The notes under the pieces are model-generated. The model saw only the letters and a list, made by a program, of their open reading frames with translations, did not search any database and was not told the DNA's origin. From Rhipicephalus microplus (Eukaryota; Arthropoda; Arachnida; Ixodida; Ixodidae), in assembly GCF_043290135.1 (NCBI RefSeq), contig NC_134702.1:195952491-196016490 (forward strand): a stretch of DNA of 64,000 bases. The letters run 5' to 3'. This document shows positions 45,270 through 56,271 of the stretch, piece by piece. Made by a program: the position numbers and the translations under genes. Numbering within the stretch: position 1 is the stretch's first letter; the number at the start of each line of letters is the position of its first letter.

Positions 45270-46561
45270 TTCAATTTCAGTCTATGCAAAAGCTTGCTTT
45301 CGCAGCTTTCATACCTATGCAGCATTTTACAGCCTCGATTCTCTCCATATAATACCCTCTCACGACGGCTACCTTACACCTATTGATTAACTTCGAAAGC
45401 TTTACCAGCCCTGTTTTGTCGGTTGCATTTGAGGTTCGCATGGTTTGTCGAATATTATTAACATTTTTCGTCTCCAGAGATAGTTTGCCAGCGTCCTGTC
45501 TAGTCACTGTACCTCCGACTTCTATTGCACACTTTGATAATTCTAGTTAGATTATTGTTCATGATGTCAACGCTAAGATCGGTGACCTCGTTTTGTGCGT
45601 GTTATCTATTCTGAAGTAAGTCTGAATTTTTTTTACTTTTGCTCGGACTGCTAGATCAATAATTGGCTGTTGGTGCATCACTTTTTGTCTTTGCTTTTTC
45701 GAATTAAGGTTATTAGAAACTCTTACCATTCTTTATTCACTGCATCGTATCTTGCCATATGCTCGTGCACAATGCCTGTGTGAGCCCACACAATAAAATC
45801 TATTTTATTTTTGTATTCGCCATTAGAACTTCGCCACGTCCACTTACGGTTAGGCCGTTTTCTGAAAAGGGTATTCAAGATACTTAAGTTATAACGTTCT
45901 GCGAACACTACTAATAACTCCTCTCTGGCATTCTTCTTTTGTATTAAAGTTGCCAGTCATAATAGTATACTGTGCCATTAATCTTTAATGACTGATTATA
46001 CATCTCCATAAAAGCGTTCAACAAATAATCCTCATTGCTCATTATACACGCGTAGGCCTGTACACCCTTCATCTTGTACCTTTTGTTAAACCTAATTACA
46101 ATACTTGCCACCCTCTCACTGATGCTATAATTTTCCTCTATTTTGCCAGCGATATTCTTGTGTATAAGAAACCCTACCCCTTGTTCTTCTTTTTGTCAAC
46201 TATTCCACTGTAGCGTAGACCTTGCCCATTCTTCAGCACTATATAAGCCTCACGTGTTTCCTAAATTCACTGAGCCCTAATACATCGCATTCATCACTCG
46301 ATTTTCAAGTAGTACACCTATACTAACCTCACTAGATAGCTTTCTTGCGCTGAAGGTAGCCAAGTTCAAATTCCAACGGTAGTCTGACGGGACCCAGAGA
46401 TTGTTAGCACGCTCCGCTGCATCGCTCGTCTGACCACCGGCTTCGTCAGTTACTTCGCAGCCGTTGGGGACTGAGGGCCAAGGGTTAGTTGCTGTAGTCA
46501 TGGGAGGTGGTGGCCAAGTACTGCACCAGGGGGCCAATCCTGCTCTGGTGAGGAAGTGCAT
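45270..46561 (-). pseudogene. RTE LINE endonuclease and linker, decayed
   Basis: Pieces in order 5' to 3': 46277-46561 with SDAAERANNLWVPSDYRWNL and NLATFSARKLSSEVSIGVL; 45723-45908 with AERYNLSILNTLFRKRPNRK, WTWRSSNGEYKNKIDFIVWA and HTGIVHEH; 45277-45507 with KLSLETKNVNNIRQTMRTSN, LVKLSKLINRCKVAVVRGYY and MERIEAV. Each aligns in order with the better copy at 49600-50803. The catalytic SDH is lost. Confidence 0.8.
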
Positions 46562-46605
46562 TACTAGCAGGTGGTCGCCAGTGAGGTCACACCCAGACCT
46601 CTTTT

Positions 46606-47880
46606 TTTCTCAAACGATTGCTTTATCACGCATTATAGGTTAATTTACGGTTGTGAATGGTCTGGCACCAGCATACGAACACAATTTTGTCATTTTATGC
46701 TAGCCAGCTGCGCTAACTCTAAGTAAGAGGTTTTGTTGCACTTTCTTAGCACTGTAGAGAACCACCTGACCTACAATCAGCTCTCAACTTCATCCGACTT
46801 GTAGCTTGCCTGGCCTGCTTTTCCTAACTGTTTCAAAGCCCATGTTTCCTTAAAAAAACAGTGGGTGCAGTTTCAAAATTCTAATCTTGGGAGCTTAGGC
46901 TGGATCAGTGGCCTGAATCACCATTATTCTCGCGCCATTATTCTCCCCTAACTTCCTTTTGTCATGCTCAATTTTGAAATTGTTGGCTTCAAAGTGTCCG
47001 CAGCCTCGAGTGGTCACACTCCCACTGTGACACTTCCTGTCAACTGACGAGTCGCACGCACATATTTTGCGAACTAATCAGCTACTGCTATATCAATGAT
47101 ACGTTGAGCTCATATGTCGCCGCGGGTGAAATGCATGCAAAGCGAACGCGAAAAGTTTTAACCGCTGAAGAACAGACTGGCGCTGTCTTAAAACTAAATC
47201 CTATTACGTTGGCATATTGGAGTAGTAATTTAAACCCCCGTAAACTGATTGGAATTAGACCGCAGGTTTAGTCGGGAGTTAGAAATAAGTTCTAGTAGTT
47301 CTATCTATGGTTAGCCTAATCACGTAAAACAGTCGATAAAAAGATCAGAAGCGAATTCTGTCGAATTCTAGAAAGCAGCAAAAGACAATAAACTTCACTC
47401 AAAAGTGATGACTTTAATCTAATAATAATTTTTAAATGTTTATTTACAACTACTCACAAATATCTGTAAATGACGGCATGCCCAACTCAGTCAACTTAGT
47501 GTTTTCCAGACCACCAAAGCCCGCCCACAGAATCATCCGTGTAGTAATCAAGTGGTTTATTACGAAACATAAAATAATGAATACAAATTCACACTTAAAT
47601 ACGTTCAGTTGATTGTTTGAATTATTTATCATGAAAGTAGTAGTTTCATCACACGCTCCACACTTCGCTAAAGATGGCTTCGTCTTGTGAAGCTGTGAAG
47701 ATAAAAAACGACTGACTGTCCCTGAGAAGTTCAGATACATGGTTATCGAAATATTAATCTTCTTTAGCTTCTGTAGTCGCCCCAAATGCTGCCATCAGGA
47801 ATCTACGTTCGTCATTTTTGAGCAGTACTATAATTTATTACTTGTATGCAAAAAAAAAATGGAGAGAGCTATATATATAT
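46606..47880. other. no recognisable gene
   Basis: No feature seen. A short (AT)n tract immediately left of 47881 adjoins the RTE tail. Confidence 0.45.
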
Positions 47881-48052
47881 ATCATCATCATCAGCCTGAC
47901 TACGTCCACTGAAGGACAAAGGCCTCTCCCATGTTCCGCCAGTTAACCCGGTCCTGTGCTTGCTGCTGCCAATTTGTACCCGCGAACTTCTTAATCTCAT
48001 CTGCCCACCTAACCTTCTGTCTCCCCCTAACCCACTTCCCTTCTCTGGGAAT

Positions 48053-49293
48053 TCAGTTAGTTACCCTTAAAGACCAGCGGTTATCCTGTCTACGCGCTAC
48101 ATGCCCGGCCCACGTCCATTTCCTCTTCTTTATTTCAACTATGATATCCTTAACCCCTGTTTGTCCCCTAATCCACTCTGCTCTCTTCTTGTCTGTTAAA
48201 GTTACACCTACCATTTTTCTTTCCATTGCTCGCTGCGTCGTCGTCAATTTAGGCTGAACCCTCTTTGTAAGTTTCCAGGTTTCTGCTCCGTAGCTAAGTA
48301 CCGGCAAGGTACAGCTGTAATATACCTTCCTCTTGAGGAATAGTGGCAATCTACCTGTCATAACTTGAGAGTGCTTGCCGAATGTGCTCCAACCCATTCT
48401 TATTCTTCTAGTTACTCCAATCTCGTGGTTCGGCTCCGCGGTTAATACCTGCCCTAAGTAGACATAGTATTTTACAACTTGAAATGCACTATTGCCTATC
48501 TCGAAGCACTGTTTTTTTCCGAGGTTGTTGTACATTACTTTCGTTTTCTGCGGATTAATTTTAAGACCCACCTTTCTGCTCTTTTTGTCTAACTCCGTAA
48601 TCATGAGTTGCAAGTCGTCCCCTGAGTTACTTAGCAATGCAATGACATCGGTGAAGCGCAAATTACTAGGGTACTCTTTATTAACTCTTATCCCTAACTG
48701 TTTCCATTCTAGGGATTTGAAAACCTCCTGTAGCACGCGGTGAATAGCATTGGGGAGATTGTGTCCCCTAGCCTTACACCCTTCTTTATTGGTATTCTGT
48801 TGCTTTCTTCATGAAGCACTATGGTAGCAGTTGATCCCGTGTAGATTTCTTCCAAAATGTTTATATATACTGCATTTACGCCCTGATTCCGCAGTGTCTG
48901 CATGACGGCTAATATTACTACTGAATCAAACGCCTTCTCGTAATCTATGAAGGCTATGTATAGTGGTTGGTTATACTCTGAGCATTTCTCTATTACCTGA
49001 TTGATAGTATGAGTGTGGTCAATTGTTGAGTAGCCTGTTCGAAATCCTGCTTGTTCAGTTGGTTGATTGAATTGTAATGTTTTCTTTACTCTGTTAGCAA
49101 TTACCTTTGTAAATAGCTTGTATACTACAGAGAGCAAGCTGATCGGCCTGTAATTATTCAAGTCCTTGTCATCTCCTTTCTTATGTATTAAGATGATGTT
49201 AGCGTTCTCACCTCCATCTTTCAGCAAATCTGATGTTACCTGATCCTCACCAGCAGCTTTGCTTCTTTGCATGCTCTCCAAAGTTTTTCTCAT
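48053..49293 (-). pseudogene. RTE reverse transcriptase and C-terminal domain
   Basis: 49293-48709 encodes the front of RT: NIILIHKKGDDKDLNNYRPI, SLLSVVYKLFTKVIANR, EQAGFRTGYSTIDHTHTINQ, YIAFIDYEKAFDSVV (motif A Asp) and IKKGVRLGDTISPMLF (motif B). After a frameshift, 48736-48053 gives RFTDVIAL where the catalytic FADD is expected, so two key residues (A and the second D) have changed to T and V. Then come KTKVMYNN, MGWSTFGKHSQVMTGRLP, LPVLSYGAETWKLTK, TTQRAMERKMVGVTLTDKK and WTWAGHVARRQDNRWSLRV, the RTE C-terminal signature. The catalytic-centre mutations make it inactive. Confidence 0.93.
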
Positions 49294-49627
49294 TTCTATT
49301 ATTACTGGTGGGGTGTCGTCTGGGTTACTGTTGTTTCTTAAAGTATTAAGGTCGTGCTTGGTTGTCTCGGCTACTGTACAGATCTCTGTGAAACTCCTCC
49401 GCTAATTTAACTATCCTATCCATATTGGTAGTTATTTTGCCTTTTTTGTCTCTTAGTGGATACATCCGATTTTTGCCTATCCGAAGTTTCCTCTTCACTG
49501 CTTTGACGCTTCCTCAGTTATTGAGAGCGTGTTCAATTCTCTCCATGTTATACCTTTTTACATCGCATACCCTACGTCTATTAATCAACTTCGAAAGCTT
49601 TGCCAGTTCTATTTTGTCTGATGTACT

Positions 49628-49888
49628 TCACACTTTCATGATTTGACGCTTCTTAATTAGGTTCTTTGTTTCCTGAGAAAGCTTGCCAGTGTGCTGTCTA
49701 ACTACCCTGCCTTCAACTTCCACTGCACACTCCTTAATGATACTCGTCAGATTATCATTCATCGTATCTACGCTAAGGTTGGTTTCCTCTCTAAGAGCCG
49801 AGTACCTGTTCTGCAGCGACACTCTGAGCTCCTGTACTTTCCCTCTCAGTACTAACTTATTGATTGGCTTCTTGCGTATCAGTTTCTG
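49628..49888 (-). pseudogene. RTE linker between endonuclease and RT
   Basis: In the same frame as the endonuclease but after its stop at 49889. It encodes SLQNRYSALREETNLSVDTM, IKECAVEVEGRVVRQ and KLSQETKNLIKKRQIMKV before another stop, then continues in frame to about 49300 with further stops. A basic, helical linker of this kind joins EN and RT in RTE elements. Confidence 0.78.
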
Positions 49889-50803
49889 TCATTCCTTCTT
49901 CAAGTCTAGGCGAATTCGAGACCGTACCATTCTATGGTCACTGCATCGTACCTTGCCAATCACTTCCACATCCTGCACGATTCCAGGGTGTGCAGTCATC
50001 ATAAAGTCTATTTTGTTCTTATTTTCGCCATTAGGGCTCCTCCATGTCCACTTGGGGTTTTCTCGTTTTTGGTAGAAGGTATTCAAAATCCGTAAATTAT
50101 TGCGTTCTGCGAATTCTACTAGTAGCTCTCCTCTGGCGTTTTTAGTACCGATGCCATAATCTCCTACTGCCTGGTCTCCAGCCTGCTTCTTCCCTACCTT
50201 TGCTATAATGTCGCCCATCACTATAGTATACTTTTTTACCTTACTCATTGCCGATTCCACGTCTTCATAGAAGCTTTCAACTGCAGCGTCATCATGGCTG
50301 GATGTAGGCGCGTAAGCCTGTACCACCTTCATCTTGTATCTCTTATACAGTTTAATTACGATACCTACCACCCTTTTAATAATGCTATAGTATTTCTCTA
50401 TGTTGCCAGCTATGTTTCTGTGAGTTGGGAACCCCACTCCCAGTTCTCTTCTGTCAGCCAAGCCCCGATAGCAAATGACGTGCCCATTCTGTAGCACCGT
50501 ATAGGCCTCATCTGTCCTCCTGACCTCACTGAGCCCTATTATATCCCATTTAACACCCTCTAGCTCCTCGAATAGTACAGCTAGACTTCCCTCACTAGAT
50601 AAGGTTCTAGCGTTTAACGTTGCTAAGTTCAGGTTCGAATGGCGGCCTGTCGGGATCCACAGATTCTTAGCACCCTCTGCTGCGTTGCAGATCTGACCAC
50701 CGCCGTGGTCAGTTGCTTCGCAGCTGCTGGGGACTGAGGGCCGTGAGTTATTTGACGTATGCATGTTGGTGGTAGTGGCCAGATACTGCACCAGGGTGGC
50801 CAA
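49889..50803 (-). pseudogene. RTE APE-like endonuclease
   Basis: An open frame of about 304 codons. Motifs in order: NLATLNARTLSSEG (metal-binding Asn), WDIIGLSEVRRTD (catalytic Glu), YAPTSSHDDAAVESFYEDVE, IVMGDIIAKVGKK (the GDFNAKVG motif, with its Asn replaced by Ile), LNTFYQKRENPKWTWRSPNG, NKIDFMM, and VRCSDHRMVRSRIRL (catalytic SDH). It would nick the target site. Loss of the conserved Asn should impair it even though the frame is open. The open frame ends at TGA/TAA 49889, one stop short of joining the linker. Confidence 0.93.
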
Positions 50804-50909
50804 TTCTTCTCTGGTGAGGGAGTGCGTTCCCGGCGGTGGTTACCGGTGATTCCGCACCCAAGGCCTCTTACTGCAGTTCCATCAACACGCGTATTTTTTA
50901 CTTATTTTT

Positions 50910-50998
50910 TAATCCGGTTGGGAACTGCGCGGCACCGGGATGTGAACCACGGACCTCTTGCATGCGAAGCGGATGCTCAAACCACTACGCCATCGCCG
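50910..50998 (-). repeat. tRNA-Ala(CGC)-like SINE head upstream of the RTE
   Basis: The minus strand reads 'gcggcgatggcgtagtggtt' (A box), then 'cgcttcgcatgcaagaggtc' (anticodon arm as in tRNA-Ala CGC) and 'gtggttcacatccc' (B box). It is followed by 'gcagttcccaaccggattaa' and then, 70 bp on, by the 5' end of the RTE element on the same strand. It may be a separate SINE insertion or a pol III-type leader attached to this LINE copy; the RTE copy at 44245 lacks it. Confidence 0.75.
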
Positions 50999-51048
<50 letters not shown>

Positions 51049-51102
51049 GAGTGGCGGCACTCCGGTGAGACCAAGGAGCCCCAGCTCGCGCACAAAATCG
51101 GC

Positions 51103-51182
<80 letters not shown>
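50999..51182. repeat. (CT)n and (TA)n microsatellites
   Basis: (CT)n at 50999-51023, (AT)n at 51024-51048, and a ~75-bp pure (AT)n at 51108-51181, with 60 bp of unique sequence between. They give spurious Tyr-Ile and Ser-Leu frames. Confidence 0.97.
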
Positions 51183-51818
51183 ATTTATTCTGAAATTGCC
51201 GATATTCATGGCCGTATACGCTACCACTCGGCGCGTGCCTTCATTATGTGGAGGAACGTGGGGAGCTGTGGCTGTCTTCTCGATTTGGGGCTTCAGGCAG
51301 TAGGGTGACTGTGCGCACAGTTAATGGCCTAGTATAAAGAGAGATGAAATGGAAGGATGCTATGCGCTTAAAAAAAGTGCAAGAGTGAGATGCATCGTCT
51401 CTTCCTCAAATGTACGCAAGAAGAGAATCAACAATGCAAAGAAGGAAACGAATTCCGCTACCTCGACACATCTGTTCGCTTTTACAAAAGCGAGTCTAGG
51501 GTTCTCCCCACACCAATACGTTTTGATGTTTGCGTTGGGTCAATATGGGAGTAAGCCTCTGCAGCTTGGATGAATGCGGTGGCCTGGCGGCCTTGCACAA
51601 CGAGGGAACTGTAAGGCGAAAAAAAATGACACAACTTCTACGAACGCATTGGGTGGAGGGCGAGTAACACCGCCCCACGCACGAACCAGCATTGCTTAGT
51701 GACCACTTGTTCATTTATTCCGGCAGAGACCACCTAATATGAAAGCGCGGACGTTACTCTTGCGTCGTAGAAGAAAAAGACGATTAAGTGAAACTGAGTT
51801 GTATCTCGCGTTCAATAC
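51183..51818. other. no recognisable gene
   Basis: No feature seen. Confidence 0.45.
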
Positions 51819-52148
51819 TTATACGAATGTTACGTATACACTCATCTTACAGAAAAAAGTCAGCGCCATATCCACAAAGCGAATAATGTTAAATGAGCTT
51901 GATCGGAAACATTCGGGCAATCCGGGAATCCTTCCTACACATTCCTCTACCACATATGAAGACGTGATGGGCTTGCTTGACGGCACTCCCGCTTTCGCTT
52001 TGCTGGCCCGCCTTTCCGGGTTTGTTTGTTGGTGAGCCCTCTTCGCTTCGTTCTGCCGGGTCCTAACAACAAGGTCTCGGCAGCAGGTCGGGGCTGCAGC
52101 TGCTTTGAGAGCCCACCGCACTGCAGTCTTGGCTTCTGAAGTGTTCAT
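51819..52148 (-). CDS. hypothetical frame in a CpG-richer patch, weak
   Basis: A 109-codon minus-strand frame from an ATG (52146-52148): MNTSEAKTAVRWALKAAAAP, then a Lys/Arg/Gln-rich segment (RTRQNEAKRAHQQTNPERRA) and SYVVEECVGRIPGLPECF. I recognise no family. The surrounding 52000-52450 is GC- and CpG-richer than its neighbours, which could fit a first exon near a promoter. Equally long frames exist on the same and opposite strands (52063-52326 minus, 51739-52035 plus), so this may be chance. No splice sites were established. Confidence 0.2.
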   Translation of the reverse strand: MNTSEAKTAVRWALKAAAAPTCCRDLVVRTRQNEAKRAHQQTNPERRASKAKAGVPSSKPITSSYVVEECVGRIPGLPECFRSSSFNIIRFVDMALTFFCKMSVYVTFV

Positions 52149-54570
52149 GCTGCGGAGCGGTAACGAACGTGTAGTAGAGCGCTAACGAAGAGTGTTCACT
52201 GGGTGAGCTCCAGGCGAAGATAAAGGACACACGAAAAACGAGTGTGTTGTGTATAGGCGTGGTCCTCTTGTGGCCACCTACCTGACTGGAGCACGCGGCG
52301 CCGAGAGCAAGCGGCGCCACTTGCATGACTTATCGGAGAGAGCGAAGCTGGGAGCGAGCACAGTGGCGCATCTAGTTGGAGCAATGAGAACTGGCATGCG
52401 CAAAGCCTACAACAGACGAGGCGCGACCATAAGAATCTTGACGAGCAGTTAAGTTCTTGACAAACTTAAATAAATGCGAGACATGAGCCGCTTCACTGAG
52501 TTACGTTGCGAAGACTGCTTGAAAAAAATTATACAGTGGCAATACTATTCTAAACAAAAATGAAGTAACGAAATGTCACTCTGATGCCGCAAGCACCACT
52601 GTTTCGGGCATGTTCTCAACGTTGAGTAAGTGAGGGTCCTTGAAATTGGTGGCGTTTATTCAACTAGAGAATATCTGCTAAGCAAGTTATATAAAGTCTG
52701 TTCATTTCGAGTGCTCTTGAGGAGAGTAAGGGAGCTTACTCAACTGCTGCAGTACATAACTCTAAAGAGCTATTAGGCACAAATGCGCTATGCTAATATA
52801 GAGAGTTACTTTCTTTTTGGATGACTTAGGGAGTTTCATTTATCTTACCTATTAGGTTTTCTACTTTTTCAAATTATATCAAAATTTCTGTGAATCTAAA
52901 CAATTTTCTGCACCTGAGTAAACCAGAATATACAAAATACAAAGCTTAGTAGCTATTTTGCATTACACATTTTGCGATAAACTAACAACAGAAGTAGCTT
53001 AAGGTATCCTGACACTCTCTTTAAGTAGCACAAATTGCGTGCTTTCTAGTGGCAGCTTTTCATATTAGGTACACGGTTTAGAGTCATCTTGATATTGTGC
53101 ACGCGGTAATTCAGCAAAATTGAGAGGCTGTTTTCTGATCCTCGTTTAACATCGCATAACCACCTAGGAGTGAATTTCAATATGTAAGCGCCTGAGAAAT
53201 CCAGTGTAGAAAAAATACAGCCAGCAAAAAGAATAATCAGAGGCCAAGGAAAATTCCGTGAAAAATGTACCCCAAAAGTGCCCAATTGCGATGAAAAAAG
53301 ACAAAAGAAGCATCAACAAAGTGACCTGTATGCAGGAAATAAACATTTTCAGTTGGAAAACGTCGACCACCGGGCTGTGTAAAGCTAGTGAAGAAAATCA
53401 CCACAGATAAAGTAAAGAAAATGCCGACGCAGGACCACCTGGGGAGAAGCGACGATGCTGAAAATCGCTTTTCACAGAGGGGTCCTTCCGAGATGGGGAC
53501 TTGAGTCCCATTGATGGCCACAGATTATCGAGACGCCCGAACACCCGCCGATTCATTCACAGCCATGGCGATTACCCCCACCCCCACACATACACAGACA
53601 CACAGACACACGTTTTTACATCCTCTCTCTCTCTTTTTGGTGGGGAGAAGAAGACCCCCTGAGACGGGTGTTTGGAACGGGAACGCGCATGGTTTTCCCG
53701 TCCCCAACACGTGAAGCGCAACAACCCGAACCAAGCAACAGGCTGGGATCCAGTTTTCCCATTACCAAGGGCACGCGCTCATCATGTCGTGACGTCATCT
53801 TTGCAAATTTCCCCACATATGGATTTCTTTTTCTTTAGAGCTATCCTTTATACAATCACGCTGCCCAATTTGGTCCCTGTGGTTATTCTCAACCCAAACC
53901 TCTGTCCAGCGTGAATGGCTTAAATTAGGGGTATTGTACTCATGGCGGCTAGCGGCACAGTCCAGAAGTTGATTCTAAGCCAAGTGCCAAGACACGTAAT
54001 GGATTGCAGCTCAGCGAAAAGGTAAGGCTATGGCCGGGCCGTTGAAAAAATGTCGCCTAACTTTGATTTGTCAGAATATGTCTTCGTGTCACAATTCGTA
54101 TATGGCTCATGCCCGCCGGATATTGAATGTAGATTTAGAGGAATGTATGTATGCGCATCTACATAAGGAATAAAAGTTTAAATATTGTTTTTGGTCTTAG
54201 ATGTATGCATACACCGTGACCGGAAGGGGTGCCTAAGGAAAAAGATGCCTGAGACCGGTCTTGCCTCTTGAGGCCTCTTGAGCAAATCATAATTATACAG
54301 AGTACGGAAACATTGATTTCAACATATTTTGCAAAATATAAACGCGTTTTTCTTTTGTGAAGTCAAGTGACCCTAAAGAAATGTTTGCTGGCCTCGTGCA
54401 TGCGCTCCTGGCTTCGGTGTGCCGTCACACTCTTGTGCTTTCTGTTGTTCATTGTCGCTTCTTTCCTTTACGACAAATATTGTCCAGTTGAAAGTGCACT
54501 TGTTTTTACGGTAATTTAATACAATTGTTGTCTATTTTAGAATCGTCGTTATAACTTTGCTTTTTCAGAA
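52149..54570. other. no recognisable gene
   Basis: About 2.4 kb. A (CA)/(CT)-rich patch lies at 53575-53640. Frames up to 94 codons lack domains. Confidence 0.45.
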
Positions 54571-54840
54571 TTGTTATTCCATAAAAGAGAGCCATCTGCA
54601 GTCCCTCACTTTGAGAAAAACAAGTGTGGAGTTTCCTGCACAACTGTCTTGCTGCAAAAGTGTTATTCCTACTTTATGAAGGGTGCTCAACTAGTACCCG
54701 ATCTCTACGATGTGGATCATCTATTTCTAAACGAGTGGTTCTCTGTAAATATTGGAAATTCTAGTCTCAAAAGAAATAAAAAAAGGAAAATAGCAGTCCT
54801 GTGCGGAAAGCGCCGTATAGTAACTGCGAAATGCGCATGA
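54571..54840 (+). CDS. hypothetical 89-codon frame, possible terminal exon
   Basis: The frame reads SAVPHFEKNKCGVSCTTVLL, CYSYFMKGAQLVPDLYDVDH and FLNEWFSVNIGNSSLKR, ending in a Lys/Arg-rich tail (KRNKKRKIAVLCGKRR). Its composition is protein-like, with several Cys, and the opposite strand is not open. A pyrimidine-rich 'ttgctttttcag' just upstream (ending 54569) looks like a splice acceptor, and 'aataaaag' at 54987 could be a polyadenylation signal. I recognise no family. The first codon given is a TTG, so if real it is an internal or last exon. Confidence 0.3.
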   Translation: MLFHKREPSAVPHFEKNKCGVSCTTVLLQKCYSYFMKGAQLVPDLYDVDHLFLNEWFSVNIGNSSLKRNKKRKIAVLCGKRRIVTAKCA

Positions 54841-55220
54841 TCGCACTTCTTAAGAACCATCGTAATCTATGTTAGAGCTGTTTATACCCAATGTACCCAA
54901 TACTCTAGTAATTTATTCAATGATTGACGACAATGAAGAATAATGGCTCAGTAGTTTGCAATGACTCGCAAGCATTTAGGTACCCAATAAAAGGTCATCA
55001 AGTCATCACGGCCACTCGTAGCACAATTTTTATTTTGTCTCAACTGGTTATAACATTCGTATTCCATGACGCCTGGTTGGGATAATGATTTTCCACTACA
55101 CGTCTAGATGCGAGACAGTTTACGGTCGAGCTGCATCCTATGTGTGTGACCCCCTTTACTGCGCATGTGCAACAGCTCGCTCAGGTACTTCCAAAGCGCG
55201 AGCTCGCACTCGCGCGTTCA
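54841..55220. other. no recognisable gene
   Basis: No feature except the possible AATAAA noted for the preceding frame. Confidence 0.4.
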
Positions 55221-55283
55221 GGATTCTGTAAAGGCTGGTGCACACCGGCGACTAGCCGGTGTGCACCAGCCTTTATAGAATCC
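55221..55283. repeat. 29-bp-arm palindrome at the MITE end
   Basis: Arms 55221-55249 and 55255-55283 (loop gacta) are inverted copies with one mismatch, and extend past the TIR into the flank (ggattctgtaa versus ttatagaatcc). Two MITE ends therefore face each other over 5 bases, giving a 41-bp pair of TIRs with nothing between. Confidence 0.92.
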
Positions 55284-55605
55284 CTGTAAATCCCTGTAAG
55301 ATGCTAGAACCAATTAGCGATGCTCAATTTTTGTTGTTTGTTTTTTCAATTGCACTGGCGAGGACAGATTAAAAACAAGAAATGCGGCGCGCTCGGTTTC
55401 CTCCACTCACTCAGCTGGCAGTGATCAGCTGATTGGCGCCGGTCTCCAGAGTTCTCGCCGATAACGAGATCCGGACGTGACTCTCCGGTATTGCAACTTC
55501 CGGTCTCTCGCATGCAGCCTCGACCGGTGTGAAAATCAGTTGCGTTTTTGTCGCCAGTTGCAAATGGTCGTGCGACAGCTGCTAGTCGCCGGTGTGCACC
55601 AGCCT
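55232..55605. mobile_element. 374-bp MITE with TAA target duplication
   Basis: The ends are perfect inverted repeats: AGGCTGGTGCACACCGGCGA at the left (55232) and TCGCCGGTGTGCACCAGCCT at the right (to 55605). Both are flanked by TAA (55229-55231 and 55606-55608). TIRs plus a 3-bp TAA/TTA duplication are typical of PIF/Harbinger-type elements. There is no transposase inside. A second inverted copy of the end occurs only 5 bases after the left TIR (see the inverted repeat at 55221-55283). Confidence 0.8.
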
Positions 55606-55608
55606 TAA

Positions 55609-56271
55609 GGCCGCGTTCACACTGAGCATTCCGGCCGCCGAAAGTGCTCCGAATCCGATTCGGCGGCGGCGAGATCCGCCGAAAGGGCCCTCTCCGCGCC
55701 GATCGCTCTCGGACCGATTTTTGCGGCGTCTGCCGCCAAATCGGTCACTGCGGACCAATAGGAGCGCTATTCAAGGAATTTCAAAAATGGCGGCCACGCC
55801 CTACTTACTTGTTTTGCCGCAATGCACGTAACTGAATGACGGGAGTTTAACCTACTCTGTGCCTACTTCACGTCCGTATTTCGTAGAAGAGGTGACCGAG
55901 CTTGCTGTTGGCGTGACCTAGCTTGTTGCGGTCTTGCAGAGCAAAACAAACCCACCAACGCCGCTGGCGTCGGTGGTTTTTCTGCTCTTCGTGCATTACA
56001 AGACAGCCACTTGCCAGTAAAGTAAGCAGTACTGTCTTTTCTTGCGTCTTGCCTACGAGATTCGTTGAAGTATACACCAGCGGATAGCTCAGTAGCGTTT
56101 GCGAGCCGCGAAAACAACCGGGTGACAGCGCATCCATCCCGCGTTCGCCCCGCCCGTAGTAGATGGCATATTCGGCGGCGCGGGGCGCGTCCAGTGCGAA
56201 CGACGCTGTGTTTCGGCGGCAGGGGAATTTCGGTCGCTGTGGAAAGCGGATGTTTCATTGTGAACTAGGCA
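55609..56271. mobile_element. GC-rich TIR element abutting the first, shared TAA
   Basis: The left end AGGCCGCGTTCACACTGAGC begins where the first MITE ends. The right end, read inverted, is TGCCTAGTTCACAATGAAAC. TAA flanks both sides (55606-55608 shared with the neighbour; 56272-56274). The interior is unusually GC-rich ('attcggcggcggcgagatcc', 'tcgcgccgatcgc'-like) and contains no transposase. Frames here (56163-56447 plus; 55863-56258 minus) are consequences of the GC content. The TIR resembles that of the element at 58586-60228. Confidence 0.6.

Larger units (their letters stand above)
44245..46605 (-). mobile_element. RTE-clade LINE copy with RT core deleted
   Basis: The minus-strand 3' end matches the other RTE copies ('cagcctgactacgcccactg', 'ttttgtgctttgtgctgcc', 'ggcccacctaactttctgtc'). 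Coding similarity runs 44330-44785 (RT C-terminal end), then stops. It resumes at ~45040 in the post-endonuclease linker and continues through the endonuclease to ~46605. About 0.9 kb of RT core present in the copy at 47880-50835 is missing here, replaced by ~250 bp containing a tRNA-like SINE head. All frames are broken. Confidence 0.85.
47881..50835 (-). mobile_element. RTE-clade LINE, nearly complete
   Basis: The 3' end is a short (TGA)n next to (AT)n at 47870-47895. A single ORF2-type reading path runs from endonuclease (50803-49889) through a linker (49822 to ~49300) to RT (49293-48053), without RNase H and without a CCHC ORF1, as in the RTE clade. It is broken by stops and frameshifts. 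The 5' end lies near 50835, followed by a tRNA-Ala-like head on the same strand. Confidence 0.92.

Noticed and set aside
50759..51308. Tyr-Ile repeat proteins
   Set aside because: Translations of (TA)n and (CT)n tracts; the same applies at 60657-60947 and 61366-61689.
55863..56258. 131-codon minus-strand frame
   Set aside because: Lies inside the GC-rich TIR element; open on several frames because of base composition.
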